Assembly (NCBI GenBank): GCA_037954665.1
Contig: JBBMOL010000225.1
Span: forward strand, 806,001 to 870,000
Length of the DNA: 64,000 nt
Source: Laguncularia racemosa
Taxonomy: Eukaryota; Streptophyta; Magnoliopsida; Myrtales; Combretaceae
Direction of reading: 5' to 3'
Below, in pieces: positions 34,858 through 46,052 of this stretch. Under the pieces are notes generated by a model, which searched no databases, had not been told where the DNA came from, and saw only the letters and a list, made by a program, of their open reading frames with translations. The translations under genes were made by a program, and so were the position numbers. How positions within the stretch are numbered: the first letter of the stretch is position 1; each line of letters opens with the position of its first letter.

Positions 34858-36483
34858 TGATGGGTGTCGAATCCAACAAAAATAAAACCTACTCCTAGAC
34901 AATTATATGATTTGCATATAGTGGTGAGTAAGGTCGAATCCACAGGGATTGGTAAAGATATTTCTATTCAAAGAGAACAATAAGAAAAAGGAAAATGGGG
35001 GGTTTGGTTTGTGAATCAAATAAAGTAAAACAAGGTAAGAAAATCAGATATTGGTAAAAAGCCTAGCCAAAGGAATCAAGATGGTTTAATTCTAGGAATT
35101 GATCATCGATGCAAATGTTCTCTATTCTTGTTTTAGATAAATTAGTTATGGTTATTAACAAGCTCTAACAACCTATCTCTCCTTACTTCCTCGATAACCT
35201 CGGACAAGCGCTTTGAATTATTTCTCTTATTGATTAAACAACCCTTAGACAAGCGCTTAGGATTTAATCTATCAATAGCATTAAGATCTAGAGAGACTAC
35301 CAATTCATGCCAGTAGATTATAAGATAACCTATTTAAACATGATCACACACCTCCATAACATGAATTCGATCATCTCTTTTATAACCAAACATGTTATTG
35401 CGTCACTAAGACTAGAACAATCAAACAATTATGGATTTAACGTGCTAGTTGACAATATATTAACTTGCTAATTGAGTAGAAGAGCTCTATTCATACCAAT
35501 CAACAAAGATAATAATGACAAAACGATTAGAAGATATATGAATACCCGAAAGAAAAGAATAGAATAAATACAAGTCAATTAGACCTCACAATTCGTGGAG
35601 AATTAAACATCTGTGACCCTTTGGCTAGAAAAGTAGCTTAGCTACACATGTTCATCAATAAAACGAAAATAAAAGATAGAAACATAATGAACCCGGTTGC
35701 TTGCTCTGCCTCCACGTTTCCTTCTTCAAGATCCAAGATTATGAGATCAAAAGTTGTCCTAACCCTCTAGGGTTAGCTCTATTTATACTATTAGATGGAT
35801 AGCATGTGATCTTTTGCTAGCAAGATACAAAAATATCTTTCCTTTTTCAAGTAGATTTCAAGAATTGAAGATACGTCTGCCTGGCACGCCCCACCGCATG
35901 GCCGTGGGTTAAGCCGTGCCATCCTCTGTGCATAATCTTCAAGTCTTCAACCGCGCCCAGTGTGAACCACGGTTACACACACGGCAAGATTTCAAGCCGT
36001 GCCTTAGTCTGTGCATAATCTTCAAGTCTTCATCCGTATCCAGTGTTTAGCACGGTTACAACCACGGCTAGATTTAAAGCCGTGTCTTCATCTGGTTGAT
36101 GTTCCACACTTTCTTCTCCTTGGCACATCTATCTTCCACCACGGCTTCAAGCACGGTTTATCCCACGGGTTCCACCACGGCCGTGCCTTAAGCCGTGTCT
36201 CTCTCTGTTCAAAGACCTCATTTTCGCCTTCTTGTCCAGTGTGTAACACGGTTTGAACCTTGGTCGTGCCTCAAACCGTGCTTCCTCCGGTGGTGTAATT
36301 TCTTGTCTTGATCCAAGTTGTAGATGACTTCTCTAAAATACTTGAATTAGCATCCTTGACTCCATTTAACCTGATTTATCACGATGATAGAATTAAAATA
36401 CCATTTCCTTATGATTTCTATAAAATCAATAATAATTTAACACAATTTATACTATAAAGATTTAGTATAAAATGGCTCTATCA
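34858..36483 (-). repeat. 3' LTR of element D
   Basis: 1626 bp, TGATGGGTGTCG...CTCTATCA on the plus strand. TATA (TATAAATAG, minus) at 35779-35787; the cluster of CACGGC/GCCGTG hairpins lies upstream of it at about 35884-36290. Confidence 0.92.
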
Positions 36484-37877
36484 AATTCCCCCACACTTAA
36501 ACTCTTGCTTGTCCTCAAGCAATTGCATCAAATCAATTGAGAAATCTATCATAAATTATACAAGCTTTCTTTTCATCATTCCAAGCATCTATTCATTTGT
36601 AATTCATGACTTGTAATTTAATGTCTACTACTTCAACCCAATTGGTTTCCTGTGGTCAAATTACTTTGGACAAAATTCAATAGCTAATCTAAACAAAACA
36701 AACTTTAATCCTCATGTTTAGCAAAAGAATTTTTATTCCAAAAGTAAATACTTAATCCACTAAGGAAAAACACCCAATTAAACTTCATTGGACATTAGCA
36801 AACATATAATCCTTGCAACATAAAGTAAAAGCATATAGTGTAAGCTCTTTGCTAGATATTCTCCCTTTTATACATCTTTGTTTTATTCAATGAATGTTTA
36901 CATTCATGTTCTTTTGATTTATTCAAGCATCTGTTTTGACGGGTTTTTGCCCGCTTCTTTTCATGAACTTTCGCCTTTTTCGCCCTTATCGTTATAGTGA
37001 GTTCATTGAGTCGGCAACATCCCGAGTTCATCACTCAAGTGACCGGGTTTTAAGATACCCCTACGGACTCTTCCTCACTCTAACATTCAAGTTTGAATAC
37101 TCTTAACTCAATTAGTTGAATCATTGGAGTAATGGCTATGCTTGATTCTTTCTTTCTTTCTTTTTTTTTTTTTACTAAGTGTTATGATTGCTTTACAAAC
37201 AACTTCAAAGAGTATACAGTAGCTAATATAACCTAGAAGTAAACTTGTTTATTTTTCACTTAAGGACTCGACTTACTCTTAGACTTCCAATTTTAAGGCT
37301 AAATATAAGGTAAATTTGTTTCTTAAAGATTTCACTACTTAATTTTAACCATGTATTCTAATCACAGCAGTGGGTGAGTAAAACATTTGAACAAGTCAAT
37401 TTCACATTTTGTAGATGCTTATTACAACATTTAGTACAATATCTAGATTTCATGATAATTTTGAAAAAATTTGGCTTAAAATTACTTAAGGACAAACATT
37501 TAGAGTATAAGTTAGTTCTCTATTCTCTATATTTTATTATCCTCTCCCCCACACTTAGCTTGAACAGTGTCCTCACTGTTCCTAATTCAGCACAATTGAA
37601 GAGGAATTAACAACACAAAGGACATTAGAGAATAAGAGAGAGGAAATATTGGTACTTCCCTGGTATTGGAGTGCTCCCTTTAAGCTCTGGAAAGTGTCAT
37701 CTAATGATATGTATCCTTGCTGCAGCCGATCCAAAGAGTTCAAAACTACACTAAAATCAAAACAAACTAAACTAAAACAAAACAAAACTAAAACAAACCA
37801 AAACTAATGCAAAACAAAACTTTTTTTTTTTTTACATGGGTTGCCTCCCATGAAGCGCCTTTCTTTAATGTCTTTGG
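36484..37877 (-). other. Noncoding tail of element D with two polypurine tracts
   Basis: Next to the LTR, AATTCCCCCACACTT (36484-36498) is the PPT (AAGTGTGGGGGAATT on the element strand), and a second CTCCCCCACACTTAG block sits near 37544. Between them is a stretch with TCCCGAGTTCATCACTC-like text (about 37022) also found in E, and a poly-A/T run at 37155-37172. No coding region is seen. Confidence 0.75.
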
Positions 37878-40166
37878 CTAGACGTTCCTGGCTAAATATT
37901 CGGATAAGGATTTAGATTCCAGCCTTGGTGCCTGAGGTGATGGGTTAATAATATCCGCAACAAAAACAGGAGATGGGTTAATAACATCCGCAACAAAAAC
38001 ATGAGAGATATCGTTAGGGTGTTTCATGGCATCATAAATGTTAAATCTAATCACTTCACCATCAAATTCCATAGTGAGGGTGCCATCATTTACATCAATT
38101 TTCGTTTTAGAAGTCTTAAGGAATGGTCGCCCTAATAATATCAATGATGAAGTATGAGAATCACTATCATCCATGTCAAGCACATAAAAATCAGCAGGAA
38201 AAACCAACTCATTGACTTGAACTAAAACATCCTCTAGAACTCCCTCAGGATAAACATTGGACCTATCAGCAAGTTAAACAATAATACCCGTTTCCTTTAA
38301 AGGACCAACATTTAAACGTTGATAAACAGACAAAGGCTTGACATTGATAGAAGCTCCTAGATCACACATGGCTTTAGCGATTCCAAGACTACCTATTTTG
38401 CAAGGAATGGCGAACATACCTGGGTCCTTACATTTAGGAGGAAGCTTTTTCTGAATAATAGCTGAAACATTTTCACTCACACTAATCTTTTCATTGCCTT
38501 TCAGCTTCCTTTTGTTAGTGCACAAGTCCTTGAGGAATCTAGCATAGCGAGGTATTTGCTTAATTGCATCAAGTAAAGGAATATTTACCTCGACTTTACG
38601 AAACGTTTCCAGAATCTCTTTTTCTTCCGCTTCCTTCTTGGATTTCGCTAATCTGGAGGGGAAAGGAGGTGGTATCAATGTGACCTTCAATGGCTTATCT
38701 AGAGACTTGCAAATCTGGTCGCCCTGCTGGCTCGGAGTCGAAGTCTCTTTCTTGGTCTCTTCCTCAAGATTAGACGGATTTCCTTTCTTATTTGATCCCT
38801 GCAATTCTATTCCACTTCTCAAGGTAATTGCATTAACGCTTTGCTTCGGGTTTGTAATAGTTTGAGAAGGTAACTTACCTTGAGTTTCTAACCTATTGAT
38901 AGCTGAAGCAAGTTGGCTTACCTGATGCTCCAAGTTTTGAATGCTTTGCTTTGTTTCCTCCTGAAATTGTTTGGTATTCACAGCTAGAGACTTAACAATA
39001 TCCTCAAGGGGCATACCTGAAGTGGAAGGAGCTTGGGGTACGTGGTGTGATGGCTTTGGCTGGAATTGTTCGACATGTTGAGGGTTATTGCCATATCGGA
39101 AGTTAGGATGATCCCTCCATTCGGGATTGTAAGTGTTTGAATAGGGATCATATTTCCTTTGTGGCTGTCCTGGGAATCCGCCTACAGCATTGGCGTGTTC
39201 ATGGTTGTCATCTTGCAATGTGGGACACATGTCGGTCGGATGACTAGGAGCAGCACAAATTCCACAAGCTTTCACCTGTTGGGTATTTCCAAGAGCTAGC
39301 TGCTGCACAAGGGAGGTAAGATTAGAAATTTGATGTTCAAGGTTAGACACATTTACCTCATTTACCTTCCTTGAAGACGTATCTTGCCTATACCCAAATT
39401 GTTGTGAATTAGCAGCCATAATGGAGATCAATTCCCTAGCTTAACCAGGGGTTTTGTTTACTATGGCGCCTCCACTTGCAGCATCCATCATCTTTCTTTC
39501 CATCGGAAGTAGGCCTTCGTAGAGATATTGGATGAGGAGTTGTTCGGATATCCCATGTTGTGGGCAGCTTGCACACAGTTGCTTGAACCTTTCCCAATAC
39601 TCATGAAGAGTCTCGGTGTCCCTTTGTTTTATACCACAAATTTCTCTTCTTATACCAGCGGCTCTGGAGGCGGGGAAGAATTTGTCCAAGAAGAGTCTCA
39701 CCATATCTGTCCAAGTGGTGATAGAACCTGGAGGCAAATAAAACAACCAATCTTTAGCTTTAGTACTTAAAGAAAATGGAAAAGAACGTAGCTTGATTTG
39801 ATCGTCGGTTATTCCTTGCGGCCTCATACTAGAACACACTATATGGAACTCTTTCAAATGCTTATGAGGATCTTCATTCTCAAGACCATGAAATGTAGGT
39901 AGCAGATGTATCAACCCAGATTTCAATTCGAATTCCACGGCTAGTTCGGGGTAGTGAATACAAAGTGGTTGTTGATTCACATCCGGTGCAGCCAACTCCC
40001 TTAAGGTTCTCTCGAGATTTACCATGTCGTCCTCTTTTTCAGAATCAGACAAGTTCGATACTAAGTTCGGTCTAGTGGATGATCTAGCTTCTTGTCGCAG
40101 CCTCTTTAGAGTCTTCTCAATCTCCGGATTATAAGTTAGTTCACCTATCTGAGAAGAACGAGTCAT
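37878..40166 (-). pseudogene. Element D gag-protease
   Basis: One frame of about 763 codons from ATG 40166, broken by TAA at about 39440 (TPG*ARELI) and about 38273 (IIV*LADRS, CAA to TAA). Residues about 75-235 are the Ty3 gag domain: LLPTFHGLENEDPHKHLKEF, LRSFPFSLSTKAKDWLFYLP, FLDKFFPASRAA, CASCPQHGI. A knuckle-like CGICAAPSHPTDMC follows near 39270-39230, then a Gln/Pro-rich stretch and coiled coil. The protease has CDLGASINVKPLSVY near 38330-38370 (active site DLGA) and LILLGRPFLKTSKTKID. The frame ends SLSEYLARNV at 37878 with no RT behind it. The gag and DLGAS protease are of Athila/Tat type. Confidence 0.9.
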
Positions 40167-40194
40167 ACAAGAATAGAAATAAATTCGACACCAA

Positions 40195-40212
40195 TCCCCG
40201 GCAACGGCGCCA
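40195..40212 (-). other. Primer binding site of element D (Asp tRNA)
   Basis: TGGCGCCGTTGCCGGGGA on the minus strand, 18 bases complementary to the 3' end of plant aspartate tRNA, the primer of Athila-type elements. It lies only 28 nt before the gag ATG. Confidence 0.92.
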
Positions 40213-40217
40213 AAATT

Positions 40218-41844
40218 TGATGGGTGTCGAATCTAACAAAAATAAAAACCTACTCCTAGACAATTATATGATTTGCATATAGTGGTGAGTAGGGTCGAAT
40301 CCACAGGGATTGGTAAAGATATTTCTATTCAAAGAGAACAATAAGAAAAAGGAAAATCGGGGGGTTTGGTTTGTGAATCAAATAAAGTAAAACAAGGTAA
40401 GAAAATCGGATATTGGTAAAAATCCTAGCCAAAGGAATCAAGATGGTTTAATTCTAGGAATTGATCATCGATGCAAATGTTCTCTATTCTTGTTCTAGAT
40501 AAATTGGTTATGGTTATTAACAAGCTCTAACAACCTATCTCTCCTTACTTCCTCGATAACCTCGGACAAGCGCTTTGAATTATTTCTCTTATTGATTAAA
40601 CAACCCTTAGACAAGCGCTTAGGATTTAATCTATCAATAGCATTAAGATCTAGAGAGACTACCAATTCATGCCAGTAGATTATAAGATAACCTATTTAAA
40701 CATGATCACACACCTCCATAACATGAATTCGATCATCTCTTTTATAACCAAACATGTTATTGCGTCACTAAGACTAGAACAATCAAACAATTATGGATTT
40801 GACGTGCTAGTTGACAATATATTAACTTGCTAATTGAGTAGAAGAGCTCTATTCATACCAATCAACAAAGATAATAATGACAAAACGATTAGAAGATATA
40901 TGAATACCCGAAAGAAAAGAATAGAATAAATACAAGTCAATTAGACCTCACAATTCGTGGAGAATTAAACATCTATGACCCTTTGGCTAGAAAAGTAGCT
41001 TAGCTACACATGTTCATCAATAAAACGAAAATAAAAGATAGAAACATAATGAACCCGGTTGCTTGCTCTGCCTCCTTGTTTCCTTCTTCAAGATCCAAGA
41101 TTCCGAGATCAAAAGTTGTCCTAACCCTCTAGGGTTGGCTCTATTTATACTATTAGATGGATAGCATGTGATCTTTTGCTAGCAAGATACGAAAATATCT
41201 TTCCTTTTTCAAGTAGATTTCGAGAATTGAAGATACGTCTGCCTGGCACGCCCCACCACACGGCCGTGGGTTAAGCCGTGCCATCCTCTGTGCATAATCT
41301 TCAAGTCTTCAACCGCGCCCAGTGTGAACCACGGTTACACACACGGCAAGATTTCAAGCCGTGCCTTAGTCTGTGCATAATCTTCAAGTCTTCATCCGTA
41401 TCCAGTGCGTAGCACGGTTACAACCACGGCTAGATTTAAAGCCGTGTCTTCATCTGGTTGATGTTCCACACTTTCTTCTCCTTGGCACATCTATCTTCCA
41501 CCACGGCTTCAAGCACGGTTTATCCCATGGGTTCCACCACGGCCGTGCCTTAAGCCGTGGCTCTCTCTGTTCAAAGACCTCATTTTTGCCTTCTTGTCCA
41601 ATGTGTAACACGGTTTGAACCTTGGCCGTGCCTTAAACCGTGCTTCCTCGGTGGTGTAATTTCTTGTCTTGATCCAAGTTGTAGATGACTTCTCTAAAAT
41701 ACTTGAATTAGCATCCTTGACTCCATTTAACTTGATTTATCACGATGATAGAATTAAAATACCATTTCCTTATGACTTCTATAAAATCAATAATAATTTA
41801 ACACAATTTATACTATAAAGATTTAGTATAAAATGGCTCTATCA
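40218..41844 (-). repeat. 5' LTR of element D
   Basis: 1627 bp, nearly identical to 34858-36483. TATAAATAG on the minus strand at 41141-41149 is the likely promoter core; an AACCCTAGAGGGTTAGG block follows it. Confidence 0.92.
41245..41648 (-). repeat. CACGGC/GCCGTG hairpin cluster in the D 5' LTR
   Basis: About 400 bp with repeated short inverted repeats: CACGGCCGTGGG, CACGGCAAGATTTCAAGCCGTG-type (stem CACGGC, 10-base loop), CACGGCTAGATTTAAAGCCGTG-type, CACGGCCGTGCC and others, roughly one every 50-60 bp, partly in larger modules that start GCATAATCTTCAAGTCTTCA. It lies just upstream of the TATA box on the element strand. Confidence 0.8.
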
Positions 41845-42365
41845 CTTGTGAACAATTATCTTGTTTAAGATTGATTGTTCTTTAGTACTTGTAATCAATA
41901 TCATTTCATTTGGTGGCGTGAATTGGAATTGAAGAGGAAGTTGATGTCACAATTTTGATCAATCCATTTTGATTTGAATTCATGTGGATTTCAATTATTT
42001 TTGTTGTTATATGGTGAAGATTACATATAGGGATCGCAATTGCATCATTTGATCTTTGGTTTTCATCAAATTTCCAAAGGGGTTTCACGTAAATTGTTAA
42101 CCAATTGGACTGGTTTTGTAATAGAGTTGTGATTTGTTTTCTTTGAGTTATTTGATTATGCTTGGAATTGGTTTTGAGCACATCATCTTTTGGTATCAAA
42201 GCTATACCATATTTGGATTTAATATTGAATACACTATTGTTGTCAAATTGGTTCAAAAGCATTGAGATTTGACTCTAATGTTCATGAGATTGAAGCTAGT
42301 TTTAATGACATTATCTAAGTATCTTTCAATCTTGGTTTTTGTGTGCTTAAACTTGGTTTTAGGCA

Positions 42366-43068
42366 GTTCATCCTAGTTCTAATTCTCTTATAAATTTCAA
42401 CCCAAGAATTGGAATTGTAGCGAGTGCAACAAGGGGAAATTGTGAGTCATATCAATTTCTTTCATTGTTGTTTTTCATTTCATCTCTAGTGAGTCATATC
42501 TAGGGTTGATTTGGAGTTTCTTGGACATACTTGTGATCGTAATTTGTGAACAATTATCTTGTTTAAGATTGATTTTTCTTTAGTACTTGTAATCAATATC
42601 ATTTCATTTGGTGGCATGAATTGGAATTGAAGAGGAAGTTGATGTCACAGTTTTGATCAATCCATTTTGATTTGAATTCACGTGGATTTCAATTATTTTT
42701 GTTGTTATATGGTGAAGATTACATATAGGGATCACCATTGCATCATTTGATCTTTGGTTTTCATCAAATTTCCAAAGGGGTTTCACGTGAATTGTTAACC
42801 AATTGGACCGGTTTTGTAATAGAGTTGTGATTTGTTTTCTTTGAGTCATTTGATTGTGCTTGGACTTGGTTTTGAGCACATCATCTTTTGGTATCAAAGC
42901 TATACCATATTTGGATTTAAGATTGAATACACTATTGTTGTCGAATTGGTTCAAAAGCATTGAGATTTGACTCTAATGTTCATGAGATTGAAGCTAGTTT
43001 GAATGACATTGTGAAAGTGTCTTTCAATCTTGGTTTTTGTGTGCTTAAACTTGGTTTTAGGCACATCA
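42366..43068 (+). repeat. Second copy of a ~690-bp tandem duplication inside the H 5' LTR
   Basis: Copy 1 is 34689-34857 plus 41845-42365; copy 2 is 42366-43068. Both run from GTTCATCCTA to GGTTTTAGGCA and each includes an inner LTR end plus PBS motif (42191-42202; 42889-42900). The 3' LTR (46053-47187) has a single copy, so the duplication arose after integration or in the last cycle. Confidence 0.85.
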
Positions 43069-43073
43069 TCTTT

Positions 43074-43085
43074 TGGTATTAGAGC
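43074..43085 (+). other. Working primer binding site of element H
   Basis: TGGTATTAGAGC, identical to the F PBS, five bases after the LTR terminus GGCACATCA (43068). Inner copies lie at 42191-42202, 42889-42900 and 47044-47055. Confidence 0.78.
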
Positions 43086-44217
43086 ACAAGTTAAGAGAAG
43101 GGATTAAGTGTTAGTTGGATTCTTGATCATCACGCTCAATTAGGGTTCTTCAATTGTGAATCGAAATTGTATTGTGAATTGAGTTGTGAAATTGTCTTGA
43201 TTGAGAATTGAATTTGCTGTTTGTTGAAGTCGAATTGAAGGGTTTGTTGTAGCGTCTTATGGTTGATCATTTTTGTGGAAGGCAGGAGTGTAGAGGTGTG
43301 TTGTTAACTTACAATTTTCTAACTTGAAATTTGCCCATTCATATCGTGATTAGCTTGTTGTTTGAAGAAGCTTGTAAAGTATGTTGTTGTGAATCCTTTG
43401 TGCAAATTCGGAATTGGGGAAGTATATTTTACAGATTTGCATTGTGTGGATAGTAGGGAATCTATTTGAATTCAAACACATCAATTAAGTTGAGGAGTTA
43501 ATGAGTGTTTGCTTGAATTTGAAATTCATTTCTTACCAATTGTGGAAGGATTGCAATTAGTGAAGTGGTTGAATTTCAAATTTGAATTGTTGCCTATTTG
43601 TGAGTTGCGATTAGAACTTGTGAAAAGTGGAGTATATCTTATTATTATTGCCGTGGAAGTGGAGTGTATTTGTTGTTGTTGTCATTTGTTATTATTGTCG
43701 TGGAAGTGGAGTGTATTTGTTGTTGTTGCCATTTGTTATTATTGCCATGGAAGTGGAGTGCAATTTTTGTGTTGTTGCCGTAGGAGTTTTTTGTGAAGGA
43801 GTCACTTGTGGAATTTAGAAAAATTTGTTGCGCCGAGAATTTGAAAGGAGTGGGAAATATTGTTGTTGTGGTGATTGAATTTGTTAAGCACCGTGTATAG
43901 AAAAGGTTTGTGTGTGTGGCATTGCATTTGTGTACTAAGCCAATAGTGTGTGTATGGTGTTGTGTGTGTTGATTAAAAAGGAGATTGCAAGTGTTGCATG
44001 TGGTGGTGAATTATATAAGTATTGCACCATGATGTGTTAATTTGTTGTGGAGAAGGGTGCTACACATGGATTGTAATAGCATACTTATGAAGTTAAGTGG
44101 AGTTGTTTGTTTTCCTTTTTGTAGTGGCTATTGTGTGGCGTTAAAGGAAGTGTGGTTATGAGGTGTGCTTCCTTGCTTCAAATTGTCTTTGAGGTTTAAT
44201 ATACTGAGTCTACAACT
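43086..44217 (+). other. Leader of element H, with 51-bp tandem repeats
   Basis: No supported gene. About 43640-43770 holds three copies of a ~51-bp unit built on GTGGAAGTGGAGTGTATTTG and TTGTTATTATTG. Short ORFs across it are repeat translations. Confidence 0.7.
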
Positions 44218-46052
44218 ATGTCGAATGATAGCATGAATGGGGGAATTGGCAATGAAGCCAATAGTCAAGTTGGTGGAGGTTAAGGTCATAATGTTGCAGG
44301 TAGGAGGACTTTGGAAGAACAGCTCCAAGATCTTACTACCATAGTTGCTACTCTGGCAACTAGGATTGACAGAATGACATTACCACAACCACCAGTGGTA
44401 AACCAATAGGCACCACCTCGGGTAGCTCTACAGAATCCTCATCGAGACAGAATGGTGGGTGATAGAAATCTGAATAAAAGGATGGGTGAGGAGCATCTTC
44501 CATACAGGGAAGAATGGGATGACAATTTTGGGGCAAACCCATATCAGAATAGGGATTTCAGGCTGCCTCGGGGCTTGGAATATGTGAAACAACAGATGCC
44601 TTCTTATGATGGCAAGGAATCAGCTGATGATTATTTAGATTGGGAGGATAAGGTTGAGGGTCTCTTTGAATTTTATGAGATTGATGATAACACCAGGGTC
44701 CGATTGGCTACTGTCGAGTTTATAGGGTACGCTGCATTATGGTGAAAGAATCTAATTATCAGCAGACGTAGGGATGGAGAGGCTGAGATTCAGACCTGGA
44801 GGGATATGAAGAGGGTATTGAGAAAAAGGTTTATTCCTTAGCACTATAAACAGGAATTGTTTATGCGACTATAGACCTTGAGGTAGGGAGGCATGACAGT
44901 GGATGATTATGTGTAGGAATTTGAAACCCTCATGATTAGGTGTGGATCCATTGAACCTCTAGAACAAATCGTAGCATGCTTCGTCTCAGGTTTGAAATAT
45001 GAAATAGCGTGTGTTGTTGAGCTGCAGCGCTATAGTACACTTGATGAGACTATTTAGTTGGCCTTGAAAGTAGAGAGGTAAAGGAGGTCCAACTTGTTTA
45101 GGGCTCCGAGCAGTAGGCCCAATGCTATTACTAGACCCATATCAGCTGACGGTCGATCAGGGGGAATAAAAGCGGTAGGTGAGACAGTGAAGGCAGTGGA
45201 AAAAACTACCCCAAATATTATTAGAGAAAATTTACCTACTGGGAAGAGTAAAGAGGTAATGACTCCAAATGTGAGGTAGACTGTTCCAGGATCTACTAGT
45301 GGAAAAGAGCGCTAGATCAACTACTTTAAATGCATGGGATTTGGGCATATGGCAGCACAGTGTCTAAATAAGAGGGTGATAATTGTTATGGAGGGCATTG
45401 GGGAGGAGTATTATGAAGACCAAACTGCAAACGCACATTGAGGACCGTACAAGTGAGCAATATCTACCCATTAATGTGTTGCACAGGGTTCCAAATATAT
45501 CTCCTGATACTAGTGACATTCAGAGGGAGAACATATTTCACACTTCTTGTAGAATCAAAGGTAACCTTTGTGTACTCATCATCGATAGTGGTAGTTGCAC
45601 GAATGTTATATCTGCTGCACTGGTAGACAAATTACATCTGTCTACCATTCCACATCCTAGCCCTTACAACTTGCATTGGCTGGATAATCGAGGTAGTATG
45701 TATGTTACACTTAGGGCAAAGGTTCCTGTGAATGTTGGGCAGAAATATCATGATGAGATCCTGTGTGATGTAGTCCCATGCATGCATTCCATTTACTATT
45801 AGGTCGGCTTTGGTTGTTTGATCCGCATGTGTTACATGATGGGTTTAGAAACACCTACATGTTCAGTGTGGGCGAATCTCGGATAGTTCTGTCGCCAATG
45901 ACTCCATCTAAGGTACATGGGTTTTAGGAACAGATCAGAACTCCATCCATTACAGTTGATAGACGGAAGAGCAGGACAATAGAGACATTAGGGTTCGGTT
46001 CTAAAACTGATCCTCTAGATTTGAGGGCAAATCTTTCAAAAGACCGAGGAAA
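44218..46052 (+). pseudogene. Element H gag-protease fused to a pol tail; RT to integrase deleted
   Basis: Gag starts at ATG 44218 (MSNDSMNGGIG). Gag domain: MPSYDGKESADDYLDWEDKVEG, FYEIDDNTRVRLATVEF; zinc knuckle with first Cys changed to Tyr (YFKCMGFGHMAAQC, 45321-45363). Protease: IFHTSCRIKGNLCVLIIDSGSC near 45535-45600 and ILCDVVP. After PMTPSKVHGF near 45905 the frame goes to DPLDLRANLSKDRGND (46005-46055), the tail that normally follows integrase. So RT, RNase H and integrase are missing. At least six in-frame TAG codons (44407, 44839, 44872, 44884, 44914, 45055) stand where relatives have CAG (Gln). Confidence 0.85.

Larger units (their letters stand above)
34858..41844 (-). mobile_element. 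Element D: Athila-like gag-protease element without RT or integrase
   Basis: LTRs 34858-36483 and 40218-41844 with few differences between them, flanked by the target duplication CTTGT (34853-34857, 41845-41849) in the H 5' LTR. Asp-tRNA PBS, a 28-nt leader, one gag-protease frame with two stops, then a 1.4-kb noncoding tail and PPT. No RT, RNase H, integrase or envelope remains; pol is not interrupted but absent. It must have moved using enzymes of a full-length relative. High LTR identity marks it as one of the youngest layers. Confidence 0.92.
34203..43068 (+). repeat. 5' LTR of element H (interrupted by D, extended, internally duplicated)
   Basis: Starts TGATGGGAAAATTT as does the 3' LTR at 46053. 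Real LTR text is 34203-34857 plus 41845-43068. It contains GAGCACATCA, a PBS motif and about 185 bp more before its true end GGCACATCA at 43068, where the working PBS follows. The inner PBS is present in both 5' and 3' LTRs, so it is part of the LTR. Confidence 0.82.

Noticed and set aside
43509..43818. Cys/Val/Leu-rich ORFs with membrane-like character in the H leader
   Set aside because: They are translations of the 51-bp GTGGAAGTGGAG repeats in two frames, with no conservation expected of a gene.
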